DNA of 64,000 nucleotides, from positions 2,108,001-2,172,000 of the forward strand of contig NZ_CP029378.1 in assembly GCF_003268675.1 (NCBI RefSeq). Reading direction: 5' to 3'. Positions 48,128-57,483 of this stretch are shown here, in pieces. The stretch comes from Streptomyces bacillaris (GTDB lineage: Bacteria; Actinomycetota; Actinomycetes; Streptomycetales; Streptomycetaceae). The position numbers and the translations under genes were made by a program. Positions within the stretch are counted from its first letter, which is position 1, and each line of letters begins with the position of its first letter. A model generated the notes under the pieces. That model saw only the letters and a list, made by a program, of their open reading frames with translations, was not told the origin of the DNA and searched no databases.

Positions 48128-49495
48128 ATGTGGTCCTTGCGTCCTGGTCGGAGGCCCCGCGTCGCGGTCGTCAGTCCGCCCTTCCTCTCACACGCTCAGC
48201 CCCTGTCCGTGTTGGCGGGCGCGCTCGCCCGTGCCGGTGCCGATGTACAGTTCGCCAGCGCGCCCCTCTTCGAGCCGCTGGCCCGTTCGGCAAGCGCCCG
48301 ATTCTTCCCGCTGACCATCACCCGGAACGCCAATACGGGTATCGCCCGCAGCACCCGCCAGGGGGCGCGGGAGGCAGAGCGTCTGGAGGAGTTCCTCGGT
48401 TCGACCCGCGACGGCGCCGTCGAGGCTCTGCTCACGCAGTCCCGACACCGCCGGGAGGACATGCTTTCGGACCCTGCTGAGGTGCTGGCCGGAGTACGGG
48501 CACTGCACGCTCGTCTTTCACCGGACTGGTACGTGGTGGACCAGCTGAGCTACCCGGTCACCCTGGCGCTCCACTGCCTCGGCCTGCGCTACGCCACGTT
48601 CTGTCCGGGGCACCCGACCTACGTGCCCCACTCGCCGGACACGCTGTTCGGAGTGCCGTACGCCTGGCCCCGCGCGATCCGGCCCTCCGAGGACCGTATC
48701 GCCCAACTGCGCCGAGCGGCGCGGGCGAACGACGAGGCCTTCACCGATCGGTTCGCGGAGGTGATCCGTACGCACGCACCCTCGGTGGAAGCACCCCGTC
48801 GGGCCTTCGCACTCGCGTCCCGGCATGCGGTGCTGTTCAACTACCCGCCGTTCGAGTGGCTTCCCAAGCACCCGCGGAGCAACACACGCTTCCTGTACGG
48901 GGGGCATTGCGTACCGGCCCAGGAGCCGAGCCCGGGCGCGGAGTGGGAAGGCGTCGTGAGCAGGCTGAGGAAGACGCACAGCCGCTTGGTGCTCGTGGCT
49001 CTCGGCACGTTCCTGTCGGCTCGCGACGACGTGCTGGCCACGGTCGTACGCGGCCTGCTCCGGGAGGTCCCGGAGGCCGCGGTCGTGGTCGCCGCGGGCG
49101 ATCGTGCACCGTCCCTTGCCCATCTTTCGGCCCCGAATGTGTACGTCGCGGACACGATCCCTCAGCGGTGGCTGCTGGAACGGGCCGACGGCATGGTTCA
49201 TCACGGTGGGAACAACTCCTTCACGGAGTGTGTGGCCTCCGGCACTCCGGCGCTCGTCCTGCCGTTCTCCAGCGATCAGTTCGCGATCGCCCATGACGCT
49301 GAGAGGGCGGAGCTGGCGATCTGCCTCGACCCCTCCCGGCTGGGTCCGCGCGAGGCGGGCGCCGCGATACGGAGACTGCTGGCGGAGTCTCCGGCCGGTC
49401 TGTCGCGCTGGACCCGGAGAGTAGGACTGCGTGGCCCCGACTGGATGGCCACCCGGCTGATGCGGACCATGGAGGGTGCGACGGCGGGTTGCTGA
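48128..49495 (+). CDS. GT1-type (MGT/UGT-like) glycosyltransferase
   Basis: 455 residues from ATG 48128; a frame extending to ATG 48029 has a better ribosome site (GGAGG) but poor codon bias. Acceptor domain starts PRVAVVSPPFLSHAQPLSVL; donor domain contains LVLVALGTFLSARDD and the sugar-nucleotide signature HHGGNNSFTECVASGTPALV with LPFSSDQ. This is the inverting GT-B family that modifies macrolides, sterols or carotenoids. No biosynthetic cluster is near, so the acceptor may be an envelope lipid. Confidence 0.87.
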   Translation: MWSLRPGRRPRVAVVSPPFLSHAQPLSVLAGALARAGADVQFASAPLFEPLARSASARFFPLTITRNANTGIARSTRQGAREAERLEEFLGSTRDGAVEALLTQSRHRREDMLSDPAEVLAGVRALHARLSPDWYVVDQLSYPVTLALHCLGLRYATFCPGHPTYVPHSPDTLFGVPYAWPRAIRPSEDRIAQLRRAARANDEAFTDRFAEVIRTHAPSVEAPRRAFALASRHAVLFNYPPFEWLPKHPRSNTRFLYGGHCVPAQEPSPGAEWEGVVSRLRKTHSRLVLVALGTFLSARDDVLATVVRGLLREVPEAAVVVAAGDRAPSLAHLSAPNVYVADTIPQRWLLERADGMVHHGGNNSFTECVASGTPALVLPFSSDQFAIAHDAERAELAICLDPSRLGPREAGAAIRRLLAESPAGLSRWTRRVGLRGPDWMATRLMRTMEGATAGC

Positions 49496-49519
49496 GCGAG
49501 GCCCTCGCGAACTCCCGGA

Positions 49520-50086
49520 TCATGCACGCTCGTCCAGGAGGCAGGCGAGGGCCCTGAGCGCCCGTCTGGTGTGGCTCTTGACCGTCCCCAGGGGGAGGCC
49601 GAGGTGCCGTGCGACTTCCGGCTGTGTCAGATCCAGGTAGTAGGCGAGGAAGAGGACTTCACGCCGCCGGTTCGAGAGCCCCGCCAGTGAGGACGCCATG
49701 TGCACTCGTTCGACGGTTCCGGCCCCGACGTCAGGGTCCTTGGGGCCGGGTCTCACCATCAGGCGTCGTAACCCTTCGAACCTGCGCGCGGCAGCCGAGG
49801 ACGCGTCCGCCGCCTTGTGCGCCGTGATGCCGTAGAGCCAGGGGCCGATGCCTCCTCGGCGAGGACAGTACCGACCGGAGTGGTGCCAGACGTCGGCAAA
49901 CACCTGCTGTGCGACGTCCTCGGCGTCCTGGGGATCAACGCATCGGCGCCTGGCCCAGCGGATCACCTGCGGGTACCACTGGGTATAGATGTCCTCGAAG
50001 GAGTCTCGCACGGTATCGGTGTGCGCGGAGACTCCGGAATCGTTCTGGCAACAGCCGGACAGGTGCGAAACAGTGGGCTCGGACAC
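49520..50086 (-). CDS. ECF sigma factor without adjacent anti-sigma gene
   Basis: 188 residues from GTG 50086. Region 2: FEDIYTQWYPQVIRWARRRC to DVAQQVFADVWHHSG; region 4: LSNRRREVLFLAYYLDLTQ to LGLPLGTVKSHTRRALRAL. The N-terminal 20 residues contain a Cys-Cys pair (SGCCQND). No anti-sigma candidate lies on either side, so it may be controlled at transcription or by an unlinked partner. It ends 24 nt from the GT1 gene, tail to tail. Confidence 0.92.
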   Translation of the reverse strand: MSEPTVSHLSGCCQNDSGVSAHTDTVRDSFEDIYTQWYPQVIRWARRRCVDPQDAEDVAQQVFADVWHHSGRYCPRRGGIGPWLYGITAHKAADASSAAARRFEGLRRLMVRPGPKDPDVGAGTVERVHMASSLAGLSNRRREVLFLAYYLDLTQPEVARHLGLPLGTVKSHTRRALRALACLLDERA

Positions 50087-50567
50087 GAGCCGTCTCCGGA
50101 TGATCTCGGTGGACCAGGTGAGGGTCGCGATGCTGTCGGCCGTAGCGGGTCCCTCGGGACGAGGCCGCAGCGAAGTGGTGCCCGCGGATCCAGGTCACCA
50201 CGAGGAGGCGGTGGGCGCCATCCCGTCCGGTCCGTTCGTGACGCGGGGAGTTCGGTGCCGAGGGCGTGCAGGCCGGAGGCGGGCGTCATCCGCTCCGAAG
50301 CAGACGGCGCGCCGGAGCGACAGGCGATTCGTTTACCAGGAACCCATGCCTCGTGCGAACGGCAGGTCCTGCCGGAAGGGATACCGGCCGACGCGAAGCG
50401 GCCTCCCTGGGGCCGCCGGTGTCAGCCCGGTCAGCACACGGCCCGGTTCCCCGGGGCAGACCCGCATGGCCCAACGCCCCCCGCACGCTGCCCCGGCGCC
50501 TCTGGTGCGGGGGGCGTCCGGACGGTAGGCAGGAGGGTGCCGTACTCCACCGTCGGATGAGGGACAC
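50087..50567. other. 481-nt intergenic region upstream of the DUF4157 gene
   Basis: It holds the divergent promoters of the ECF sigma gene and the DUF4157 gene and the hairpin at 50475-50516. Open frames across it are arginine/proline-rich with no recognisable protein. Composition is typical of non-coding Streptomyces DNA. Confidence 0.5.
50475..50516. terminator. 12-bp perfect hairpin in front of the DUF4157 gene
   Basis: CGCCCCCCGCAC (50475-50486) and GTGCGGGGGGCG (50505-50516) pair perfectly with an 18-nt loop, 51 nt before the DUF4157 ATG. No plus-strand gene ends here, so it is either an attenuator of the DUF4157 message or an insulator. Confidence 0.55.
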
Positions 50568-52376
50568 ATGCACGACCGCGACAGGGCGAGGACGACCGGA
50601 GCCGACAAGGACCGGGCGGTGGCCCGGCAGGCGGCTGCCGGGCCACCGGCGGCTCGGACGGGTCTCGCGGGGCTGCAGGCGACTGCCGGGAACGCCGCCG
50701 TGCTGCAGATGCTGCGGCGGGCCGGGGAGGTGGCCGAGGAGCGGCATCGGCACGGGGAAGGGTGCGGGCACGGGGAGCAGCAGGCCCAGGTGCAGCGGTC
50801 CGCCGTTCATGACGTGCTGCGGGGGCCCGGGCGGCCGCTGGACGAGAGCACGCGTACGGACATGGAGTCCCGGCTCGGTGCCGACTTCTCCGATGTACGG
50901 ATCCACAACGGCGCGGCGGCCCGGTCCTCGGCGGCCGAGGTGGGGGCGCGGGCGTACACCTCGGGCAGCGACATCGTCATCGGGGAGGGCGGTGCGGACC
51001 GGCACACCCTGGCCCATGAGCTGGTCCATGTGATCCAGCAGCGCCGGGGGCCCGTCGCCGGGACCGACGACGGGGCGGGGCTGAAGGTCTCGGATCCCGC
51101 CGACCGGTTCGAGCGGGAGGCCGAGGCCACCGCGCAGCGGGTCATGGCGGGGCGGGCGTCCGGGGTGCACGACCCCGGGCCCGGCTCGGCGGCGCGTACG
51201 GGGCCCGGGGAGCCCGCCGCCGTGCAGCGGATCGTCAGGATCACTCCCGGCATGTACCTGCGGGGAGTGGACGCCACCGACCAGACGCTCACCGCGCCCC
51301 AGCTCCAGCGGTATCTGGCCCTCGCCGTGCAGGACGAGGTGGGCCGCGCCCAGAGTGTCGACGCCGGGGGCTCGTACGCGGCCGATTTCCGGGAGATCAT
51401 GCGGAGGCTCAGGCCCGCCACCCTCGATGTTCCGGAGGCCCTCCGGCGGACCGTCGCCCTCGTCGACGCGGTCAACGCCTGTTTGGAGGGGCAGGAGACC
51501 TACGTCTCCGACTACAACCCGCCCGGCCACCCCGAAGGGCCCGGCGCCACGGTTCCGGTGCCCAACTCGGCCACCCGGTACGCGACGAGGCCGGACACCG
51601 GGGCCACCGGCTACCACCACTCGGATCTCTCCGGGAAGGCGGAGCCGTACTGGGGGGACGACGACATGATGCGGGAGAAGACCGGCCGGTCGCTCGGCCC
51701 GGTCGTCGCGGGAGGCACGGCCCCGCAGGAGCAGCCGAGGCTCCAGAACCACGCGCGGGGCGGGGGGAACCTGCCCCTGACACGGCTCACGATGAGGCAG
51801 GCCTTCGAGATGCTGCCGCGTCCGCTGCTCAACCTCATCTTCGATGTGCGCTACCAGTTGGAGGCACCGGACACGGGGCAGCAGCAGCCGGTGATCGACG
51901 AGCGGACCGAGGCGCAGAAGGCGGCCCGCGACAAGAGCCCCCACCAGCCCGGGACGCTGCGCAGCTGGCACCAGGACGACTACGGCCGGCTGCCCGACAA
52001 CGGGTTCGACCCCGCCGCCGTCCCCGCACACGCCCAGGGGCTGCACCACCACTACGCCACCCACTCGCAGTCCGGTGCGGGCTCCTCCGTCCAGAACGCG
52101 GCCACCGCACCCCGCGGCTTCGCCGAGTACACCGGTACGGGGAGCAACTGGGAGCACAACGTCAAGGTGGTGCTGGACTACGTCAACAAGCGCGTCTACC
52201 TCACCCTGACGCACTACCAGTACTGGGCGCTGATCCCTCCCGAGGGCAGCGGCACCTACACGTTCTGGCAGGGGCCCGGCCAGAACCTGGAGGCCGCCCG
52301 GGCGGAGCTGGCCCAGCAGCCGCGCGGCGAGTCCGGGATCATGATGAGCCCCTGGCTGGAGATCGGCCTGTCCTGA
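50568..52376 (+). CDS. DUF4157 (eCIS-associated metalloprotease-like) protein with novel C-terminal region
   Basis: 602 residues from ATG 50568 (GAGGG four bases upstream). Residues 72-165 are a DUF4157 domain: VHDVLRGPGRPLDESTRTDM, FSDVRIHNGAAA, then TLAHELVHVIQQ with the HELVH metal motif at 150-154 and a later glutamate in DRFEREAEATAQR. Such domains are linked to effectors of extracellular contractile injection systems. Residues ~225-602 are a separate globular-looking region (MYLRGVDATDQTL ... NVKVVLDYVNKRVYLTLTHYQYW) that I cannot assign; it is rich in Tyr, His and Trp. No eCIS structural genes are nearby. Confidence 0.85.
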   Translation: MHDRDRARTTGADKDRAVARQAAAGPPAARTGLAGLQATAGNAAVLQMLRRAGEVAEERHRHGEGCGHGEQQAQVQRSAVHDVLRGPGRPLDESTRTDMESRLGADFSDVRIHNGAAARSSAAEVGARAYTSGSDIVIGEGGADRHTLAHELVHVIQQRRGPVAGTDDGAGLKVSDPADRFEREAEATAQRVMAGRASGVHDPGPGSAARTGPGEPAAVQRIVRITPGMYLRGVDATDQTLTAPQLQRYLALAVQDEVGRAQSVDAGGSYAADFREIMRRLRPATLDVPEALRRTVALVDAVNACLEGQETYVSDYNPPGHPEGPGATVPVPNSATRYATRPDTGATGYHHSDLSGKAEPYWGDDDMMREKTGRSLGPVVAGGTAPQEQPRLQNHARGGGNLPLTRLTMRQAFEMLPRPLLNLIFDVRYQLEAPDTGQQQPVIDERTEAQKAARDKSPHQPGTLRSWHQDDYGRLPDNGFDPAAVPAHAQGLHHHYATHSQSGAGSSVQNAATAPRGFAEYTGTGSNWEHNVKVVLDYVNKRVYLTLTHYQYWALIPPEGSGTYTFWQGPGQNLEAARAELAQQPRGESGIMMSPWLEIGLS

Positions 52377-52482
52377 TCCGGGGAGGACGCAGGTCGGGGC
52401 GATGGCCGGGCCACCGGCGTCTCCTTTCCCCCCGCGGCGCATCGGCGTCCCCTTCCCTCCTCGGCACATCGGCCTTATCGGG

Positions 52483-52506
52483 CATATCTCGCATATAGCT
52501 CCATAT
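52483..52506 (+). promoter_or_regulatory. Three phased CATAT motifs before the arginine antiporter gene
   Basis: CATAT occurs at 52483, 52492 and 52502, spaced 9-10 bp, i.e. about one helical turn, inside an unusually AT-rich 40-bp patch. TAGGTT at 52513-52518 could be the -10 element, so the motifs cover the -35 region. Candidate activator or repressor site for the arginine genes. Confidence 0.45.
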
Positions 52507-52584
52507 CGTTGCTAGGTTTCCTCTCCGACGGAGTGCGGGGCAGGTCGTCCGCCCGCGCCACGCCCGTAGCGACGAGGGAAGCCC

Positions 52585-54024
52585 ATGAGTCATGCCGAGG
52601 CGCCGGTGCGACCGGTGGCCAAGCTGAGCCTGCTGACGCTGACCGCGATGGTCGTCGGTTCGATGGTCGGGGCCGGGGTGTTCTCGCTGCCGCGGCGGTT
52701 CGCGCAGGAGACCGGGGTCGCGGGGGCGCTCATCGCGTGGGCCGTCGCCGGGACCGGGATGCTGATGCTGGCCTTCGTCTTCCAGGCGCTCGCCGTGCGG
52801 CGGCCGGACCTGGACGCGGGGGTGTACGCGTACGCGAAGGCCGGGTTCGGGGAGTACCTCGGCTTCTTCTCCGCCTTCGGCTACTGGGCCAGCGCCTGCG
52901 TCGGGAACGTCACCTACTGGGTGCTCATCATGTCGACGGTCGGCGCGCTGGTGCCGGTGCTCGGGGACGGCGACACCGTGGCGGCGGTGGTGGTCTCCTC
53001 GGTGGGGCTGTGGGGGTTCTTCCTGCTGATCCGGCGCGGGGTGAAGGAAGCCGCGGCGATCAACCGCATCGTGACGGTGGCGAAGATCGTGCCCATCGTC
53101 TTCTTCGTGATCCTGGCGCTCTTCTACTTCGAACCGTCCGTCTTCGCGGACAACTTCGGCGGCACCGACTACGCGGGCTCCCTCTTCGACCAGGTGCGGG
53201 GCACGATGCTCGCCACCGTCTTCGTCTTCCTCGGCGTGGAGGGGGCCAGCGTCTATTCGCGGCACGCCAAGCGGCGCGAGGACGTCGGCCGGGCCACGAT
53301 CCTGGGGTTCCTGAGCGTCTTCGCCGTCTTCGCCTCCGTCACGATCGTCAGTTACGGGCTGCTGCCGATGGCCGAGCTCGCGGAGCTGCGGCAGCCCTCG
53401 ATGGCCGGGGTGCTGGAGTCGGCGGTCGGCACCTGGGGGAAGGTCTTCATCAGCGTCGGGCTCATCGTCTCCGTGCTCGGCGCCTACCTCGCCTGGACCC
53501 TGATGGCCGCCGAGGTCCTCTTCGTCGCCGCCAAGGACCGGGACATGCCGCGCTTCCTGGGGCGGTCGGCGGCGGGGGACGTACCCGAGAACGCGCTGCT
53601 CCTCACCACCTGCCTCAGCCAGGTCGTCCTCGTCGTGACGCTCTTCTCCGCCGACGCCTTCACCTTCGCTCTGGATCTGACCAGCGCCCTCAGCCTGATC
53701 CCCTTCCTGCTGGCCGCCGCCTTCGCCGTGAAGGTCGCGGGGCGGCCGGAGCGCTGGGGCGCGGTGGGGCGCTCCACCCGGCGCGAACTCGCCGTCGCCG
53801 TGGTGGCGACGCTCTACACCGCGTTCCTGCTGTACGCGGCCGGGCTGAAGTTCGTCCTCGTCTCCTTCATCCTCTACGCCCCGGCCACCTTCCTCTTCGT
53901 CAAGTCCCGCCGGGAGCAGGGGCGCCGGCTCTTCTCGCCGGGCGAGGCGGTGATCTGCGCGGTGACGGTGGCCGGTGCGGCGGTCGGCGTCGCGGCGCTG
54001 GCCGTCGGCTGGATCGAGCTGTGA
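52585..54024 (+). CDS. APC-family basic amino acid antiporter (arginine/ornithine type)
   Basis: 479 residues, 12-13 hydrophobic helices. [21 protein letters not shown] carries the GxxxGxGxF substrate-binding bend of the first helix, and [22 protein letters not shown] is the conserved helix-6 region of ArcD/LysI-type carriers. With arginine deiminase encoded next it would exchange arginine for ornithine or citrulline. ATG 52585 follows a GAGGGAAG site. The two genes are 67 nt apart and likely one operon. Confidence 0.91.
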   Translation: MSHAEAPVRPVAKLSLLTLTAMVVGSMVGAGVFSLPRRFAQETGVAGALIAWAVAGTGMLMLAFVFQALAVRRPDLDAGVYAYAKAGFGEYLGFFSAFGYWASACVGNVTYWVLIMSTVGALVPVLGDGDTVAAVVVSSVGLWGFFLLIRRGVKEAAAINRIVTVAKIVPIVFFVILALFYFEPSVFADNFGGTDYAGSLFDQVRGTMLATVFVFLGVEGASVYSRHAKRREDVGRATILGFLSVFAVFASVTIVSYGLLPMAELAELRQPSMAGVLESAVGTWGKVFISVGLIVSVLGAYLAWTLMAAEVLFVAAKDRDMPRFLGRSAAGDVPENALLLTTCLSQVVLVVTLFSADAFTFALDLTSALSLIPFLLAAAFAVKVAGRPERWGAVGRSTRRELAVAVVATLYTAFLLYAAGLKFVLVSFILYAPATFLFVKSRREQGRRLFSPGEAVICAVTVAGAAVGVAALAVGWIEL

Positions 54025-54091
54025 GCGCCCGTCCCGTACGGCTGAAGCCCCTGCGTCACCGCGTACGTCGTCATCGAGTGAAAGGCCCATC

Positions 54092-55351
54092 GTGAGCAGC
54101 AGCACCGACCCCGCCTCCACCCTCGGCGTCCACTCCGAAGTGGGGCGGCTGCGCAAGGTCCTGGTCTGCGCCCCCGGCATGGCCCACCGGCGGCTGACCC
54201 CCACCAACTCCGACGATCTGCTGTTCGACGACGTGATGTGGGTGGAGAACGCCCAGCGGGACCACGCCGACTTCGTCGACCGGCTCACCGAACGGGGGGT
54301 GGAGGTGGTCGAGCTGCACGACCTGCTCGCCGCCACCATGGCGATCCCGGAGGCCCGGTCCTGGCTGCTGGACCGGAAGATCGACGCGAACGAGGTGGGG
54401 CTCGGGCTGGTCGACGACACCCGCGCGTTCCTGGACTCCCTGACCCCGCGTCGGCTCGCCGCGTACCTGATCGGCGGGCTGGCCACCGCCGATCTGCCGG
54501 ACGCGTACCGCTCGGCGTATCTGGGGCTGGCCCGGGAGGGCACGGGCGGGCGGGAGTACCTGATGCCGCCGCTGCCCAACACCCTCTACACCCGTGACAC
54601 CACGTGCTGGCTCTACGGCGGGGTGACGCTCAACCCGCTCTACTGGCCCGCCCGGCACGACGAGACCCTGCTGATGAAGGCCGTCTACACCTTCCACCCG
54701 GACTTCCGGGGCTCGACGATCTGGTGGGGCGACCCGGAGAAGGACTGGGGCCGGGCCACCTTCGAGGGCGGGGACATCATGCCCGTCGGCAACGGGGTCG
54801 TCCTCATGGGCATGAGCGAGCGGACCTCACGGCAGGCCATCACCCAGGTCGCGGCGGCCCTGTTCGCGCAGGGGGCGGCGGAGCACGTGATCGTCGCCGG
54901 GATGCCGAAGCTGCGCTCGGCCATGCACCTGGACACCGTGTTCACCTTCGCGGACCGGGACATCGTGACGCTGTACCCGCGCATCATGGACGGGGTCCAC
55001 ACGTTCTCGCTGCGGCCGTCCGACCGGGCGCCGGGGATCGAGATCACGGACGAGGGCGCCACCCCGTTCACCGAGGTCGTGGCCCGCGCCCTGGGTCTGG
55101 CGCAGCTGCGGGTGATCGAGACGGGCGGGGACGTGTACGCCTCCGAGCGGCAGCAGTGGGACAGCGGCAACAACGCGGTGGCGCTGGAGCCGGGGGTCGT
55201 CTTCACCTACGACCGGAACACCCAGACGAACGCGCTGCTGCGGCGGGCCGGGGTGGAGGTCATCACCATCGTCGGCGCGGAGCTGGGGCGGGGGCGGGGC
55301 GGCGGGCACTGCATGACCTGCCCGTTGATCCGGGACGCGGTGGTGTTCTGA
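54092..55351 (+). CDS. arcA: Arginine deiminase
   Basis: 419 residues from GTG 54092 (AAAGG six bases upstream). The guanidino-modifying fold is complete: [35 protein letters not shown], the [10 protein letters not shown] substrate loop, [11 protein letters not shown] (catalytic His) and [13 protein letters not shown] with the nucleophilic cysteine. It converts arginine to citrulline and ammonia. The other pathway genes (ornithine carbamoyltransferase, carbamate kinase) are not in this window, so it may serve acid or nitrogen responses rather than the full ATP-yielding pathway. Confidence 0.97.
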   Translation: MSSSTDPASTLGVHSEVGRLRKVLVCAPGMAHRRLTPTNSDDLLFDDVMWVENAQRDHADFVDRLTERGVEVVELHDLLAATMAIPEARSWLLDRKIDANEVGLGLVDDTRAFLDSLTPRRLAAYLIGGLATADLPDAYRSAYLGLAREGTGGREYLMPPLPNTLYTRDTTCWLYGGVTLNPLYWPARHDETLLMKAVYTFHPDFRGSTIWWGDPEKDWGRATFEGGDIMPVGNGVVLMGMSERTSRQAITQVAAALFAQGAAEHVIVAGMPKLRSAMHLDTVFTFADRDIVTLYPRIMDGVHTFSLRPSDRAPGIEITDEGATPFTEVVARALGLAQLRVIETGGDVYASERQQWDSGNNAVALEPGVVFTYDRNTQTNALLRRAGVEVITIVGAELGRGRGGGHCMTCPLIRDAVVF

Positions 55352-55356
55352 CGGTC

Positions 55357-55412
55357 CGGCGGGGGCGGTTCGGTGGCGGGCTCGGTGGTGGTCCGGCGGT
55401 CCCGCCCCGCCG
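55357..55412. terminator. Long-loop hairpin between arcA and the PucR-type gene
   Basis: CGGCGGGGGCGG (55357-55368) can pair with CCGCCCCGCCG (55402-55412) with one bulged base around a ~33-nt loop. The flanking genes converge, so a shared terminator is expected here. Confidence 0.45.
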
Positions 55413-55453
55413 CTTCGGTCCCGGATGCGCTGGTGTTCCGACCGCCGCCAGGT

Positions 55454-57358
55454 CTACGGGCCCTGCGTCAGGCGGTGCAGCCTCAGCGCCAGTTGGATCT
55501 CCAGCGTGCGCGGCGGCTCGTTCCAGTCCGGGCCGAGGAGGCGGCCGATGCGCTCCAGCCGCTGCACCACCGTGTTCACGTGGACGTGGAGCAGCGTCTT
55601 GGTGCGGGTGAGGCTCGCGCCCTGGGCGAAGTACGCGTCCAGGGTGGTGACCAGGTCCGTGGAACGCGCCGCGTCGTAGTCCAGGACCGGGCCGAGCGTC
55701 CGGCGTACGTACCCGCCCAGGTCGGCCTGGTCGCCCAGGAGTACGCTGATGAAGCCCAGGTCCGCTATGGCCCCGCCGCTCCCGGTGTGGCCGAGGGCAC
55801 GCAGGGCGGAGAGGCAGCGGGCCGCCTCGTCGTGGGCGCCGGGGAGTTCGGCCGGGCCGGTGGCGGGGCCCGCCGCGCCGACGGTGACCGGGCAGCCCGC
55901 CGCCTGGCCCAGTTCGGCGGCGAGCGACTGGGCGTCGGGGCCCGGGGTGTCGGAGGGGGCCACCAGGACCACGTGGTCGTGGTGGAGACCGGCCAGGCCG
56001 TCGCGGGTCTGAGCGCTGCGGGCGGCGGCGGCCAGCAGGCGGTGGCGCGGGGCCGCCTCGCCGTGGGCCACGAACACGCTGTGGCGGCGGCCCAGGTCGA
56101 CGCCGAGGCGGCGGGCCCGGGCGGTGAGGGTGCCCGGGTCGCCGGTGCGCGAGAGCAGGTCGCCGAGGAGCTCTCCCCGTACCCGGTCCTCCGTCTCGGC
56201 CACCGAGCGGCGCAGCAGCATGAGGAGCGCGGTGACCACGCTGGCCCGCTCGAAGAGCAGCCGGTCGGCGTCCGCGAGGTCCGCCCGGCCGGTGAGCGCG
56301 ATGGAGCCGAGGAGTTCGGGTCCGGCGAGGACCGCGCAGACCCAGGTGCCGTTGAGGGGGACGGCCCGGCCCCGGGCCCGGGAGGCGGCCACCGCCGGGG
56401 TGGGCGGGGGCTGGGGTCCGGTGCGGGCGCGGGCGAGTTCGGCGCCGTCCGCGTCGTGGATGAGGATGCCGCCGTCCAGGATGTCCGCGAGGGCGGCGGC
56501 CACGTCGTCGGCCCCGCCGCCGCGCAGGACGAGATCGGTGAGCTGGTCGTGGGCCTCCTCGGCCCGGCGCATCGCCTCGCTGTGGGTGCGGATGGTCTCG
56601 GAGGCGGCGTTGAGGTCGACGAGCGCGGCCCGGGTCTCCTCCAGCAGTCGGGCCCCGTCGATGGCGATGGCCGCGTGGTCGGCCAGCGAGGAGAGCAGAG
56701 CCACCTCCCCGGCGGTGAACTCGCGGGGCGCCCGGTCGGCGGCGTACAGGACGCCGATGATGCGGCTGCCGAGGCGCAGCGGTACGCCGAGGATCGCGCG
56801 CAGCCCCTCGTCCAGGACGGCGCTGTCGATGGTGGTGGTGTGGTGGAAGCGGGTGTCGGCCGCGTAGTCGCCGGTGGCGTACGGGCGGGCGGTCTGGGCG
56901 ACGAGTCCGCCGAGCCCCTCGCCCATGCCGAGCCGGACCCGCTGGAACGCCTCGGCCACCGATCCGTCGGTGACCCGCATATAGGTGTCGCCCGCCGCGT
57001 CGTCGTTGAGGGAGAGGTAGGTGACGTCGGTGCCGAGCAGGAGTTTGGCCCGGTGGACGATGGCCCGCAGCACGGCGTCCAGGTCGCGGAGGGCGGCGAG
57101 GTCGCTGGCCGTGTCGAAGAGGGCGGTGAGCTGGGCCTCGCGGACCCGGTGCTGGCCGAGGGTGCGCCGGATGCGCAGCGCCACGGCGGTGGCCTCGGTG
57201 ATCTCGGCCAGCTCGGCGGCGGGGGCGCCCGCCTCCCGGGCGGTGGCGGCGGGCCGCTCGAACTCCTCGGCCGCCGCGCCCTGCGCCAGCAGGTCGAGCA
57301 GCCCGCGCAGGGCGGTGGCGGAGTGCCGGGGTCCGGGGGCTGTCACGCCGGTGAGCAT
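55454..57358 (-). CDS. GAF domain PucR/CdaR-type transcriptional regulator
   Basis: 634 residues from ATG 57358 (GGGAGG ten bases upstream). A helical N-terminus, then a GAF domain (TALFDTASDLAALRDLDAVL ... GVPLRLGSRIIGVLYAADR, ~residues 75-220), a coiled linker, a second sensor-like region and a C-terminal PucR HTH (LVTTLDAYFAQGASLTRT, then LLHVHVNTVVQRLERI). Such proteins activate catabolic genes on binding a small ligand. It lies downstream of, and on the same strand as, the 3-hydroxybutyrate transporter and dehydrogenase genes, which are its likely targets. Confidence 0.9.
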   Translation of the reverse strand: MLTGVTAPGPRHSATALRGLLDLLAQGAAAEEFERPAATAREAGAPAAELAEITEATAVALRIRRTLGQHRVREAQLTALFDTASDLAALRDLDAVLRAIVHRAKLLLGTDVTYLSLNDDAAGDTYMRVTDGSVAEAFQRVRLGMGEGLGGLVAQTARPYATGDYAADTRFHHTTTIDSAVLDEGLRAILGVPLRLGSRIIGVLYAADRAPREFTAGEVALLSSLADHAAIAIDGARLLEETRAALVDLNAASETIRTHSEAMRRAEEAHDQLTDLVLRGGGADDVAAALADILDGGILIHDADGAELARARTGPQPPPTPAVAASRARGRAVPLNGTWVCAVLAGPELLGSIALTGRADLADADRLLFERASVVTALLMLLRRSVAETEDRVRGELLGDLLSRTGDPGTLTARARRLGVDLGRRHSVFVAHGEAAPRHRLLAAAARSAQTRDGLAGLHHDHVVLVAPSDTPGPDAQSLAAELGQAAGCPVTVGAAGPATGPAELPGAHDEAARCLSALRALGHTGSGGAIADLGFISVLLGDQADLGGYVRRTLGPVLDYDAARSTDLVTTLDAYFAQGASLTRTKTLLHVHVNTVVQRLERIGRLLGPDWNEPPRTLEIQLALRLHRLTQGP

Positions 57359-57399
57359 ACGGTGGTCGCCTCCCGGGAGCCTGCGGACGGAACGGATGG

Positions 57400-57439
57400 G
57401 GTGGAGGGGGTGGATGGAACGGTCCTCCCCCGCTCCACC
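57400..57439 (-). terminator. Hairpin after the MHS transporter gene
   Basis: GGTGGAGGGGG (57400-57410) pairs with CCCCC-GC-TCCACC (57427-57439), an 11-bp stem with a two-base bulge, 45 nt beyond the transporter stop. It would separate the transporter from the regulator message. Confidence 0.5.
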
Positions 57440-57483
57440 GAAGCGGTACGCGCCGCCGGAGCGGTACGGGGGAGGGTGCGGGA

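Noticed and set aside
50568..52376. An extracellular contractile injection system cluster
   Set aside because: Apart from the DUF4157 protein there are no tube, sheath, spike or baseplate genes.
54092..55351. A complete arginine deiminase operon
   Set aside because: Only arcA and an antiporter gene are present; no ornithine carbamoyltransferase or carbamate kinase gene is visible in the window.
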